The notes beneath the pieces are model-generated. The model was given only the letters and a program-made list of their open reading frames with translations, was not told where the DNA came from and ran no database searches. A DNA stretch of 64,000 bases from Paenibacillus sinopodophylli. GTDB taxonomy: Bacteria > Bacillota > Bacilli > Paenibacillales > Paenibacillaceae. This document shows, piece after piece, positions 51,309-60,362 of the stretch (within the stretch, counting starts at the first letter, position 1; the number at the start of each line of letters is the position of its first letter). The translations under genes and the position numbers were made by a program. The stretch is from assembly GCF_005930355.1 (NCBI RefSeq), contig NZ_VDBO01000002.1:1-64000 (forward strand), written 5' to 3'.

Positions 51309-52304
51309 ATGATTAGAGAAGGCCAGCCTGTTCACAGGCTCATTATTGCAATGATTATGGGAATACTTCTGCTGGGCGTCGGTCCGATGTCTATCGTATC
51401 TGCAGGAGAAGCAACACCAGCGAATGCTGTGACAATTAAACACAATGGCAAGATTGTGAAGATGACCGATCCTGCTTTGATGCTTGATGGAAGATTGTAC
51501 GTGCCAGCGGCTCGCATAGCCGATCTATTCGGAGCGAAGTCGAGCTGGGATAAAGTAAATGAAGAAGTTACGATACATACGGCTTTAGGTGATAAAGTTG
51601 TGCTTGGCAATGGTGTGCCTGTTGTTTATTTCAACGATGACCGCTACCGATTGGATACAGCTCCGATCTTGAAGGAGGGCCGATTGTATGTGCCACTGCG
51701 TCAGTTCACGGAGCTGCTGCATGCAAACATACAGTTGAACACCGAATCAGATATCGTTGATCTCATAACGGTTCAGCCTGTCGTCATTACGGAGCAATAC
51801 GGATTGGATGAGGTAAGCAAAGAGCTGGGCATCAATAAGACAGAGCTGCTCAAGCGGAATGAATGGGATGGTAAGGCTGACGTTCAATTAGGCACGAAGC
51901 TCAAAGTGGTTATTCCATCTATATTCGATCAGGTAGTTAAGCCTTATTCGGAGTCAGATCTAGCGCTGCTTGCGAAGATTACGATGGTGGAAGCGGGCTA
52001 TGAGTCCTATGAAGGACAGCTTGCAATAGCAAACGTCATACTAAACAGGGTGAAGAGTGCGAGTTTCCCCGATTCGATACAAGGAGTTATTTATTCAGGT
52101 AAGCAGTTCCCGCCAGCGCATAACGGATTGTTGGACAAAAGCAAACCAAACGCAAGCGTGCTGCGTGCAGCTAAAGATGCTTTGAACGGGAAGAATAACG
52201 TCGAGAACGCCGTTTATTTCTTTAATCCGAACGTATCCAAAGGCTCGTTCTGGTCCAATCTAGATGTTGTTGTGACAATCGGAAATCATAGCTTTGCCAA
52301 ATAG
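51309..52304 (+). CDS. SleB-like cell-wall hydrolase with stalk and LysM domains
   Basis: 331 residues with AGGAGG upstream. Signal peptide ~1-33 (SIVSAGEA end). A copper-amine-oxidase-N stalk domain follows (DPALMLDGRLYVPAARIADLFGA; LKEGRLYVPLRQFTELL, residues ~55-145), then a LysM-like motif (EQYGLDEVSKELGINKTELLKRN, ~160-200), and a Hydrolase_2 domain at ~215-331 with catalytic Glu228 (TMVEAGYESYEGQLAIANVILNRV). This domain is the lytic transglycosylase/amidase type found in spore cortex-lytic enzyme SleB. It acts on peptidoglycan outside the membrane, in germination or wall turnover. Confidence 0.9.
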   Translation: MIREGQPVHRLIIAMIMGILLLGVGPMSIVSAGEATPANAVTIKHNGKIVKMTDPALMLDGRLYVPAARIADLFGAKSSWDKVNEEVTIHTALGDKVVLGNGVPVVYFNDDRYRLDTAPILKEGRLYVPLRQFTELLHANIQLNTESDIVDLITVQPVVITEQYGLDEVSKELGINKTELLKRNEWDGKADVQLGTKLKVVIPSIFDQVVKPYSESDLALLAKITMVEAGYESYEGQLAIANVILNRVKSASFPDSIQGVIYSGKQFPPAHNGLLDKSKPNASVLRAAKDALNGKNNVENAVYFFNPNVSKGSFWSNLDVVVTIGNHSFAK

Positions 52305-52308
52305 GAAG

Positions 52309-52341
52309 ACCGTTATGGCGAATAAGCCATAACGGTTTTTT
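52309..52341 (+). terminator. Terminator after the wall hydrolase gene
   Basis: ACCGTTATGGC-GAATAA-GCCATAACGGT followed by T-run. Confidence 0.94.
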
Positions 52342-52361
52342 GCATAAGAAGGAAGTCTTCA

Positions 52362-53285
52362 TTATTTCGGTGCATCCATCTGTGCTCTCACTGAACGGGC
52401 GTATTCCGAAGGATTTATTCCTGTTTCCTTCTTGAAAGCTTTGGAGAAGTAATGGATGCTGGCAAAGCCTAACAGGCGCGCGATCTCTGTCATATTACGG
52501 GTATCCTCGCGAATAAGGATTTTAGCCTTACGGATTCTCAATTGTGTGACATATTGCTTGAAGGAGCAGCCGTGCTGCTTGTGAAAGAGCATTTGAAGAC
52601 GAGTGCGACTCATATAAAATTGACCACATATTGTCGTGATGTTGAGCGGATCGTCTAAATGCTCGGCTATATAGCTTAGGATATCTCGAAGCAGGAGCTG
52701 CTCACTTTTCTCGCGAGCAGGGTGGGGAAGCGACAGTTGTTGCTGTACGACCCCGCTGTCAGCAGCCTCCAGTTTCCGAAGCAGCAGCAGTAGGAAAGTT
52801 TCCAGGTAACAACGAAGCAGCTGCTCACTGCCTGCAGCTGCATGTGGAAGACGTTTCAAAGGATGGCGGAAGGGGAATTCGAACGCCTGCTTTCCTTCGT
52901 GCATCATAAGAACTAGCATTTTCCGCTCTTCTTCATTAACTTGAAGCTGTTTACCTTCGAATCCGCGCATAGCGGGGGAGTGGCAGTCAAAAGTAACAAC
53001 GATCACATCGGGAGCGACGCCCTTAGCCGCGCGAAAGCTATGAAATTCATTCGGCTTATGGAAAATGATAGACCCCTGTCTCAGCACATGTATGGCCTTA
53101 TCTGTCCTGACCTCTACTTCGCCTCGATCGACATAAAGCAATTCCCAAAAGTTATGTTTCTCCCCAATAAAGACGTAGTCCTTGTTATGCTCGAAATAGA
53201 AAAGCGTAATTAGCTTCTGAATTTCAATCGTTGTCCGTAGTCGCGTCCGACGCAGCTGATCCGGAGACCATTCTTTGCTCTGCAT
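52362..53285 (-). CDS. AraC-family transcriptional regulator
   Basis: 307 residues (GGAGG upstream). The N-terminal cupin (~35-110; HNFWELLYVDRGEVEV, IIFHKPNEFHSF) binds the effector and the C-terminal double helix-turn-helix (~205-300; FASIHYFSKAFKKETGINPSEYARS) binds DNA. It is divergent from a Gfo/Idh/MocA dehydrogenase gene with a 120-base intergenic region, so it probably controls that gene. Confidence 0.9.
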   Translation of the reverse strand: MQSKEWSPDQLRRTRLRTTIEIQKLITLFYFEHNKDYVFIGEKHNFWELLYVDRGEVEVRTDKAIHVLRQGSIIFHKPNEFHSFRAAKGVAPDVIVVTFDCHSPAMRGFEGKQLQVNEEERKMLVLMMHEGKQAFEFPFRHPLKRLPHAAAGSEQLLRCYLETFLLLLLRKLEAADSGVVQQQLSLPHPAREKSEQLLLRDILSYIAEHLDDPLNITTICGQFYMSRTRLQMLFHKQHGCSFKQYVTQLRIRKAKILIREDTRNMTEIARLLGFASIHYFSKAFKKETGINPSEYARSVRAQMDAPK

Positions 53286-53408
53286 TCCGATTAATAACCT
53301 CCCATAAGGGCAAATAAAGTTGCTTTTATTGCAAATCCAATCGATCCAAAACCTACTATACTACAACTATTGTATTACCATTGTTGGAGCTTAAGGGGTG
53401 ATTTGTCA

Positions 53409-54518
53409 ATGAGATTAGGCGTGATCGGATATGGGGAAAGGGCACAAACGGTTTTAAGGAAAATAAAAGAGGTAGACAAATCTTGCGAAGTTGTTGCGGT
53501 AGTTGATCCCGGTTTGCAGACAATGGACATTGCTCCAGCTCGGTTAATGGCATCAGTTGATGAAATGCTGACGGAGACGCTGGATGGCGTGTTGATCGGA
53601 ACCAGATGCTCGCTGCACACGGAAATGGCATTAAAGGTTATGCCAACCGGCCTGCCCATCTATCTAGAGAAGCCCGTTGCTACGTCAATGGAGGAGCTGC
53701 ACAGGCTGAAGACAGGTTACGGAGCCTCTTCCTCCCCAATCGTGGTCTCCTTCCCGCTCAGACTGACAAGCATCGTCCAATTTATAAAAGAGATTATTGA
53801 TTCTGGCAAAATCGGCACAATTGAGCATGTACAGGCGATTAATAACGTGCCGTATGGAGCGGTTTATTATCAGTCCTGGTATCGGGATGACCAGATTACT
53901 GGCGGGCTGTTCTTACAAAAGGCTACGCATGATTTTGACTATCTGAATGCCATTCTAGGGATGCAGCCAACGGAGGTATGCGCAATGACCTCCAAGCAGA
54001 TTTTCAAGGGGACGAAGTCAGTAGGTTTGACCTGCAAAACATGTGAAGACAATAGAACCTGCCCAGATAGTACGGCATTCCGTCCCGATGTGGCTGATCA
54101 TTGGACCCATTGCTGCTATACGAGCGATACAGGTAACGAAGATTCGGGCAGTGCGCTGCTTCGTTATGATACAGGAATGCACCTCTCGTACTCACAAAAC
54201 TTTTTCGCCCGCCGCGAGGCAGGCAGCAGGGGAGCACGATTGCTCGGTTATAAGGGAACATTAGAATTTGATTTTATAACAGGCTTGGTCAAGGTGTTCA
54301 TGCACCACACGGCTCGGGTGGAGACCTATCAATTTGAATTAGATGACGACCATTTCGGCGGGGATACGGCTCTTGCCGCTAACTTCATTGAACTGATGAA
54401 AGGCAAAACTACCCGCTCACTCTCGACTCTCGAGGACGGATTACTAAGCGCGCTAATGTGTCTTAAGGCCAAGGAGTCCGCTGAAACGGGGAAATTTCTT
54501 ACTATTGCCTATGATTAA
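53409..54518 (+). CDS. Gfo/Idh/MocA-family oxidoreductase
   Basis: 369 residues from the ATG at 53409. The N-terminal Rossmann fold has GVIGYGERAQTVLRKI and the VAVVDP turn; the EKP motif with catalytic Lys is E87-K88-P89 (YLEKPVATSMEEL). A C-terminal alpha/beta domain holds HDFDYLNAILG. A Cys-rich insert (TCKTCEDNRTCPDSTAF, residues ~213-229) is notable: four Cys in a C-x2-C-x5-C pattern typical of a subgroup of these enzymes, perhaps a metal site. The substrate is a sugar or cyclitol of unknown identity. Confidence 0.87.
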   Translation: MRLGVIGYGERAQTVLRKIKEVDKSCEVVAVVDPGLQTMDIAPARLMASVDEMLTETLDGVLIGTRCSLHTEMALKVMPTGLPIYLEKPVATSMEELHRLKTGYGASSSPIVVSFPLRLTSIVQFIKEIIDSGKIGTIEHVQAINNVPYGAVYYQSWYRDDQITGGLFLQKATHDFDYLNAILGMQPTEVCAMTSKQIFKGTKSVGLTCKTCEDNRTCPDSTAFRPDVADHWTHCCYTSDTGNEDSGSALLRYDTGMHLSYSQNFFARREAGSRGARLLGYKGTLEFDFITGLVKVFMHHTARVETYQFELDDDHFGGDTALAANFIELMKGKTTRSLSTLEDGLLSALMCLKAKESAETGKFLTIAYD

Positions 54519-54520
54519 TA

Positions 54521-54562
54521 AAAGGAAGGTCTCTCGACAAGGAGAGACCTTCCTTTTATTTT
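54521..54562 (+). terminator. Terminator after the Gfo/Idh/MocA gene
   Basis: AAAGGAAGGTCTCTC and GAGAGACCTTCCTTT arms, then TATTTT. Confidence 0.95.
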
Positions 54563-54686
54563 AGAAGAGACAGTTAAAAAAGTGAAACTAACTTCTTAAT
54601 TATTTCATATGTAATGTTTTCCTCCAAAATTATAATAAGCTTACTTACCTGGTTGCAGTAACACAAATGATAAGGGAGGAAAAGTC

Positions 54687-57600
54687 ATGTGGAAAAAAGT
54701 TGGAATTATTCATCTTGCAGCAATTTTGATATTCACTCTGACCGTACTATCTTTAGGAACGCGTTCGAGCAAGGTATGGGCAAGTGAAGAAGGTAATCCT
54801 ACTGTTACCAATTGGTCATTTCATGGGAGCGGCGGTGTTGTTAGCAGCTATGCCATCGATTCGAATGAGTACCACTTAGGAGGACATTCACTAAGATTAA
54901 CGAATGAGTCTCCATTATCGGCTAATGTCTATTTTACGGCTTCACAAGCCGTATCAGTCGAACCGAATACGGATTATGTGCTCTCTGTATGGGTTAAGGG
55001 AATGAATGTAAACAATACTTGGTTCGGTGGAGCTCCAGGCTGGTCGCTGCAGCAAGGCGTACCAGCAGGAAGCTATGACTGGCAGCAAGTGACAACAAGC
55101 TATACGACTGGCAGCAATGAACATTCCTTTGATTTCCGAATTCTTACGGAAAATACGACGGATTCTGTCTGGTTTGATGATCTGTCTATGGTCAAGTCAG
55201 GCTCAGGTGTGAATCTGCTGCAGAATGCAGGGTTCGAGAAGCAACTGCAAAGTGAAGCTATAAATGGTTTCAATCACCTATCAGAATGGACGGGAGACAG
55301 CTCTGCAGCAGGCAATGCAGCGGTGGAAATAGAGAATACCTATCTCACCGAAGGGACTCAGTCAGCCCGTATAACCTATAATGTTCATTCTGAGGCAGAC
55401 GGTTATATTAATTTTTATTGGAATCCGGTGCCGAAGCTTAATCTTGCCAAGGTAGACAAGCTGTTGATAGATATCTATCCGATGTCTCAAACGGCTGGTG
55501 CAGACGAGCCGCTTACACTGAAAATTTCAGGTGATTCTGGAGTGGTCTACGAAAGTGCGCTTGAGCAATTGATTGCTAATCAGTGGAATACAGTGGAAAT
55601 TGACTTGGCTTCGATAAGCATTCCAAAGGATCAGATCAGTATGATTAATTTATTCATACACAGCAAGTCAGATCTCGAAGGACGTACAAGCGTGACTTAC
55701 TTATTGGATAACATGCGAAGCTTGATTCCGATGCAAGTGAAGCAGGTAATGGCTGATCAGGTAGGAGAGGTATCCCTTAACTCTGCGGTTCAACTATCTT
55801 CAGAGACTTTAGATTCAACGATATACTACACGGTTGATGGCACAGACCCGAGGAATTCGGGAACGCGGACAACTTATAGTCAGCCCATCATTGTGGACAA
55901 AGCCATGTTGATTAGGGCTTACGCTACTGCAACAGACTTGGTAGATAGTGCGGTTTCCGATTATGCCTATACGTTAGGAACGGATACGGCAGGCGAGACA
56001 TTCATAAGCTTAAACCACTTTGATAGCACGCTTGGCAGCGGGAAATATGCAAGCGTATTCAATGCGACTGAGGGAATGGAAATGAATGGGCTGCTGGATG
56101 AATGGGACAGCTTTACAGGTATTTCGCTGCCTTCGGATAATAACCGTCAAGTCATAGTCGACGGATGGTCCGGCAAGGACGATTTATCCGCCAATGCAAA
56201 ATTTGCTTATGACCAAGATGCCTTATATGTAAGCGTCGCAGTGAAAGATAACATCCACGAAGCTGTTGCCGGTGACGGGATTTGGATGGGGGACAGCGTT
56301 CAAATTGCCTTTAGTCAGGATGGCAATTCGTACGGTCCGGAATATGGATTTGCTCTTGTGAATGGCCAGCCAGATATTTGGCGCTGGAGCAACGGGAACG
56401 CATCACTAGATAAGGAAGCGGTTGTGTTCCATTCTGTACGGAGTTTGAACGTGACGTCCTATGAAGCGAAGATTCCGTGGAAGGCGATATTTGCTGCAGG
56501 AAAACCAGACCATCGCTTCAGAGCGGAGCTGTTAGTTAATGATAACGACGGTAACGGACGAAGAGGATGGATCGAGTGGACTGGAGGCATAGGCAACGGC
56601 AAAGATGCTAGTCGCTTCGCAGTTCTTGATCTCGTTCAGCAAAATGAGGGCTGGGGCATTTGGTTCGATGGAAAAGTGGTGCTCTCTAGAGACGAAACAT
56701 CCATGTATGTACTGCAAATTCCGAACTATAGTGATCATGAAATCACGTTAAATTTGAATTCGTCAGAGCTTGGTTTGGATCGTACGATTACGATTCCGGC
56801 ACAAACGGTGTTGAAGAAAAAGATCGAAATTACACGTTCGGAGCCGGGAATCTACCCTATAACGGTTGCTGTCTATGAAGCGGCTAGCGGTATAAGTAAA
56901 AGTGAGACCTTGACACTTAAGGTTGACCATGCACAGTTCGATGAATTGGCAGCTAAGATGCCGATATTGGAAAATTTGTTGCTAGAGGCTAAGGAGCTCC
57001 AAATTCCTACAGATTATGAACAAGTGAATGCAACGGTTATTCGCAACTTCATCGAATATGGCAAAGAAGATGCGGCGAACGGCATGCTTGAACGTTCCTT
57101 TTACGTGATCGAGCAATTGGATAAGCTTTATGACGAAGCTGTAGGAAATTTGCAAGGCTATATAGATGGAAGCAAGCACTCAAAGCTTGTTCCGCGCTAC
57201 ATGACTGGCTTACAGCGGCCGACCATTCATAATTATTCCTTCATTGCGAATACGTTCGATTCAACGACTAGCCAAACAGAGCAACGACCCGTCTTTTTCA
57301 CAGGCTACGGACATTTCGAACAAGTCAGGCAGGATATTCCGCAATTCGAGGGATACGGAACCAATATTGTTCAGATTGAAATTGGGCCTGACAGTGTGAT
57401 ACGAGCGGCTGATTCCTTATATGGATGGACGGTCAATGCGACAAACGGCGTACAGGCGAAAGCCAAGGCTGATTGGGATGTGTATCATTCTGGTGAAGCA
57501 GCGCTTCTCCTTACGAACAGTACACCTCTTAGCCCTAATAAATATATAAGTGTGATGCAGAACATCACGGTGAAACCGAACACGACATACGAGTTCAGTG

Positions 57601-60200
57601 CATGGGTGAAAGGTCAGCATGTGAAGGATGTCTGGTTCCCTGGAGGAAAGAACTGGGATTATCGAATGATGTTCCCTTCAGGAACGTATGATTGGACCGA
57701 GATTACCTATGAATATACGACCGGAGCAAATGAAACGTCATTCCCGTTTGTTATTTTATCAGAGAATGAGATTGGAAAGGTCTGGATCGATGATGTTAGT
57801 ATGACCGCTCAGGGAAGCACGGTTAATTTATTGACGGATCCGGGCTTTGAGAACAATGCAGCAACTGATGCGGGAGAAGATTATAACATATCCACTGCAG
57901 CGATCAAAAATGATATTCAGCGAGTACTGCAAAATGCCAGCGATCATAACATAGCCGTCAATTTATTGTTATCGCCGCATTATTTCCCTGCATGGGCATT
58001 GGAAAAGTGGCCTGAACTAAAGACTAACGGTGAGGGCTGGATTAAATTTGACATTGATGCTCCGAAGGCTAGAGAAATAATGGAAACCTACTTACGAACG
58101 ATCATACCGCTCGTTAAAGATTATCCGTCGTTGCATAGTATTACAATATCGAATGAACCTGCCTATTTTTCTGCGGTAGATCCAATTAATCTACCGAAAT
58201 GGCATACTTATTTGTCGGAAATTTATGAAGGCGATATAGGCGCGTTGAACCAAATATACGGAACAAACTATGTTTCATTTGACGAAGTCGGTATGCCTCC
58301 ACACTCGAAAGCTGTACCGCTTCACGCGGAGCCAACACCACAGTTTTATGATTGGGTGATATTCAACAATAAGTTGTTCTCTGATTGGCATAGCTGGATG
58401 GCTGGAATCATCCACGAGATCGACGCGAACATACCGATTCATTCGAAGGTTATGGACACATCGGTAGATTCAACCAAACAATTAACATGGGGAACTGATC
58501 CGGAGCAGTTCAGCGAACTCAGCCAAATCAACGGAAATGACAACTCCAATTATTGGGGTCAAGGAAAAGATGGCTTCTTGAGCGAACTGAAATTTTATGA
58601 TATGCAAACTTCATTTAAGAAAGCACCTGTGTTTAACTCTGAGAATCATGTCATCCGTGACGGCGACAAGCTATACATCCCGGAGCAAGCGAATCACGTT
58701 CGTTCCGTGCTGTGGCAGGATGCTGTTCATGGTCAATCAGCTACAACAATATGGTCATGGGAACGAAGCAATAACACGACAAGCGATTTCTACGGAAGTA
58801 TTTTACATCGTCCGGATGTTGTGGCGGCCGTAGGCAAGACAAACTTAGACTTAAATCGTCTTGCCTATGAAGTAACCGCTCTTCAGGAGGATCAAGCAGA
58901 AGTTGCCATACTGTACTCGATTCCTTCAGCGGTCTTCGCACCGAAATACTACTCCGCGGTAACAGAAGCATATGAAGCAATTAGTTTAAGCGGACTAAAA
59001 GTAGGCTTTCTTTCGGAAAAGCAGCTAAAAGAAGGGCGCTCACAGCCGTACAAATATTTGATTATACCTGAAGCGACGCATGTGAACGAAGAGACTTTGG
59101 CGGCGATTCGTGATTATGCCGAGGATGGGCGTAAAGTGGTGATCATTGGCAATAACTCTTTGAAATTTGATGAGCGTAATCAGCTTTTGCAGGATGTCGT
59201 CCGCAGTGCGTTGATGGGCAGCAGCAATACGATACTTATTCCTACGGATACCTCATCAGAAGGCATTAGGAATGTATTGCTTCCGAGCTTCACAGCCTCC
59301 GGTATGATTGATGTCATGCTCATCGATGCAGAGACCGATGAACCGATTCAAGGCACGGAATGGCGTAGTGTCAAGTATGATGGCAAGCTGCTTGTTAATA
59401 TCGTCAACTACACATCGTTGCCGAAGGAAGCTTACATTATGGTTAATGGGTTAAGAACGACAATATGGACAGATTTGATCAGCGGAAAGAGTGTGACAGC
59501 GGAGCCTATGGCAGTAACACCGTTAGTACCGTATCTGCTGTCGATTGAACTTCCCGACGAAGAGAATCAGAATCCTTCGCAGCCGGGTACTGGCGGCAAT
59601 AATAACGGCGCAGAAACAACGGAGACGGGCAATGCCGAAGGGGGAACTCTGAACCTTGGGAAAGTAACCTTCAAGGATGTTCAAACTCACTGGGCTAAGG
59701 GGCAGATCGAGAAGGGGGTAGAGCTTGGTATTGTTCAGGGTTATTCTGACGGGACATTCCGACCGAACGGCCTCATTACACGCGCCGAGTTCGTTACAAT
59801 GCTGGCTCGTGCGTTAAAGCTGGAAGGGAGCAACTCGGAGGTTGCCTTTACTGATAGCGCTCAAATACCGGCATGGGCAGCAGGAATTGTCGGAAACGTA
59901 GTCGAGGCAGGCTTAATCAAAGGCTATGAAGATCAGACATTCCGACCTAACCAGCAGATTAGTCGTGCAGAAATAGCTGTTATTATCGCTAGGGCGATCC
60001 GTTTGGAGACCGATGCAGACGCAGAATTGATCTTTGGCGATGCCAAGGACATTCCGACTTGGGCTACGGAGGCCGTGTCTGCGGCTGTAAATAATGGATT
60101 GCTACGTGGGAAACAGGGTAATCAATTAGCGCCTACTGCTAAGGCTACAAGAGCGGAAGGGATCGTTCTACTTATAAGAATGCTCGATCTGAAACCATAA
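54687..60200 (+). CDS. Giant SLH-anchored multidomain glycoside hydrolase (GH42-like)
   Basis: 1837 residues; signal peptide ~1-32. Domains in order: CBM_4_9-like (~40-180), a second carbohydrate-binding sandwich (~186-350), chitobiase-C-like domain (~355-430; IYYTVDGTDPRNSGTRTTYS), CBM9-like domain (~450-650; MNGLLDEWDSF, WMGDSVQIAFS), sandwich and helical linker (~650-835), a TIM barrel from ~850 interrupted by another CBM_4_9 copy (~908-1055), with acid E1157 (SNEPAYF) and nucleophile E1319 (FNSENHV), a GATase-like trimerisation domain (~1395-1530), and three SLH repeats (from ~1662, ~1719 and ~1780). The 162-residue Glu spacing fits GH42 beta-galactosidases. It works on polysaccharide at the cell surface. 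A YesMN pair follows. Confidence 0.85.
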   Translation: MWKKVGIIHLAAILIFTLTVLSLGTRSSKVWASEEGNPTVTNWSFHGSGGVVSSYAIDSNEYHLGGHSLRLTNESPLSANVYFTASQAVSVEPNTDYVLSVWVKGMNVNNTWFGGAPGWSLQQGVPAGSYDWQQVTTSYTTGSNEHSFDFRILTENTTDSVWFDDLSMVKSGSGVNLLQNAGFEKQLQSEAINGFNHLSEWTGDSSAAGNAAVEIENTYLTEGTQSARITYNVHSEADGYINFYWNPVPKLNLAKVDKLLIDIYPMSQTAGADEPLTLKISGDSGVVYESALEQLIANQWNTVEIDLASISIPKDQISMINLFIHSKSDLEGRTSVTYLLDNMRSLIPMQVKQVMADQVGEVSLNSAVQLSSETLDSTIYYTVDGTDPRNSGTRTTYSQPIIVDKAMLIRAYATATDLVDSAVSDYAYTLGTDTAGETFISLNHFDSTLGSGKYASVFNATEGMEMNGLLDEWDSFTGISLPSDNNRQVIVDGWSGKDDLSANAKFAYDQDALYVSVAVKDNIHEAVAGDGIWMGDSVQIAFSQDGNSYGPEYGFALVNGQPDIWRWSNGNASLDKEAVVFHSVRSLNVTSYEAKIPWKAIFAAGKPDHRFRAELLVNDNDGNGRRGWIEWTGGIGNGKDASRFAVLDLVQQNEGWGIWFDGKVVLSRDETSMYVLQIPNYSDHEITLNLNSSELGLDRTITIPAQTVLKKKIEITRSEPGIYPITVAVYEAASGISKSETLTLKVDHAQFDELAAKMPILENLLLEAKELQIPTDYEQVNATVIRNFIEYGKEDAANGMLERSFYVIEQLDKLYDEAVGNLQGYIDGSKHSKLVPRYMTGLQRPTIHNYSFIANTFDSTTSQTEQRPVFFTGYGHFEQVRQDIPQFEGYGTNIVQIEIGPDSVIRAADSLYGWTVNATNGVQAKAKADWDVYHSGEAALLLTNSTPLSPNKYISVMQNITVKPNTTYEFSAWVKGQHVKDVWFPGGKNWDYRMMFPSGTYDWTEITYEYTTGANETSFPFVILSENEIGKVWIDDVSMTAQGSTVNLLTDPGFENNAATDAGEDYNISTAAIKNDIQRVLQNASDHNIAVNLLLSPHYFPAWALEKWPELKTNGEGWIKFDIDAPKAREIMETYLRTIIPLVKDYPSLHSITISNEPAYFSAVDPINLPKWHTYLSEIYEGDIGALNQIYGTNYVSFDEVGMPPHSKAVPLHAEPTPQFYDWVIFNNKLFSDWHSWMAGIIHEIDANIPIHSKVMDTSVDSTKQLTWGTDPEQFSELSQINGNDNSNYWGQGKDGFLSELKFYDMQTSFKKAPVFNSENHVIRDGDKLYIPEQANHVRSVLWQDAVHGQSATTIWSWERSNNTTSDFYGSILHRPDVVAAVGKTNLDLNRLAYEVTALQEDQAEVAILYSIPSAVFAPKYYSAVTEAYEAISLSGLKVGFLSEKQLKEGRSQPYKYLIIPEATHVNEETLAAIRDYAEDGRKVVIIGNNSLKFDERNQLLQDVVRSALMGSSNTILIPTDTSSEGIRNVLLPSFTASGMIDVMLIDAETDEPIQGTEWRSVKYDGKLLVNIVNYTSLPKEAYIMVNGLRTTIWTDLISGKSVTAEPMAVTPLVPYLLSIELPDEENQNPSQPGTGGNNNGAETTETGNAEGGTLNLGKVTFKDVQTHWAKGQIEKGVELGIVQGYSDGTFRPNGLITRAEFVTMLARALKLEGSNSEVAFTDSAQIPAWAAGIVGNVVEAGLIKGYEDQTFRPNQQISRAEIAVIIARAIRLETDADAELIFGDAKDIPTWATEAVSAAVNNGLLRGKQGNQLAPTAKATRAEGIVLLIRMLDLKP

Positions 60201-60208
60201 TTTGATAG

Positions 60209-60250
60209 ACCCGGACCTCTTGCCAACCTTGGTAAGTCGGTCCGGGTTTT
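60209..60250 (+). terminator. Terminator after the SLH glycoside hydrolase gene
   Basis: ACCCGGACC/GGTCCGGGT outer stem with an inner CCAA/TTGG stem, then TTTT. Confidence 0.9.
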
Positions 60251-60362
60251 CATGCGTTGAAAATGACATCAATCACAAATATATTTTGCTATAGTAGAAG
60301 GAATCTTCACAGGAACAAGGGAAATAGAGCAGCAGAGAACATGCGTTACATAAGGAGGGGAT

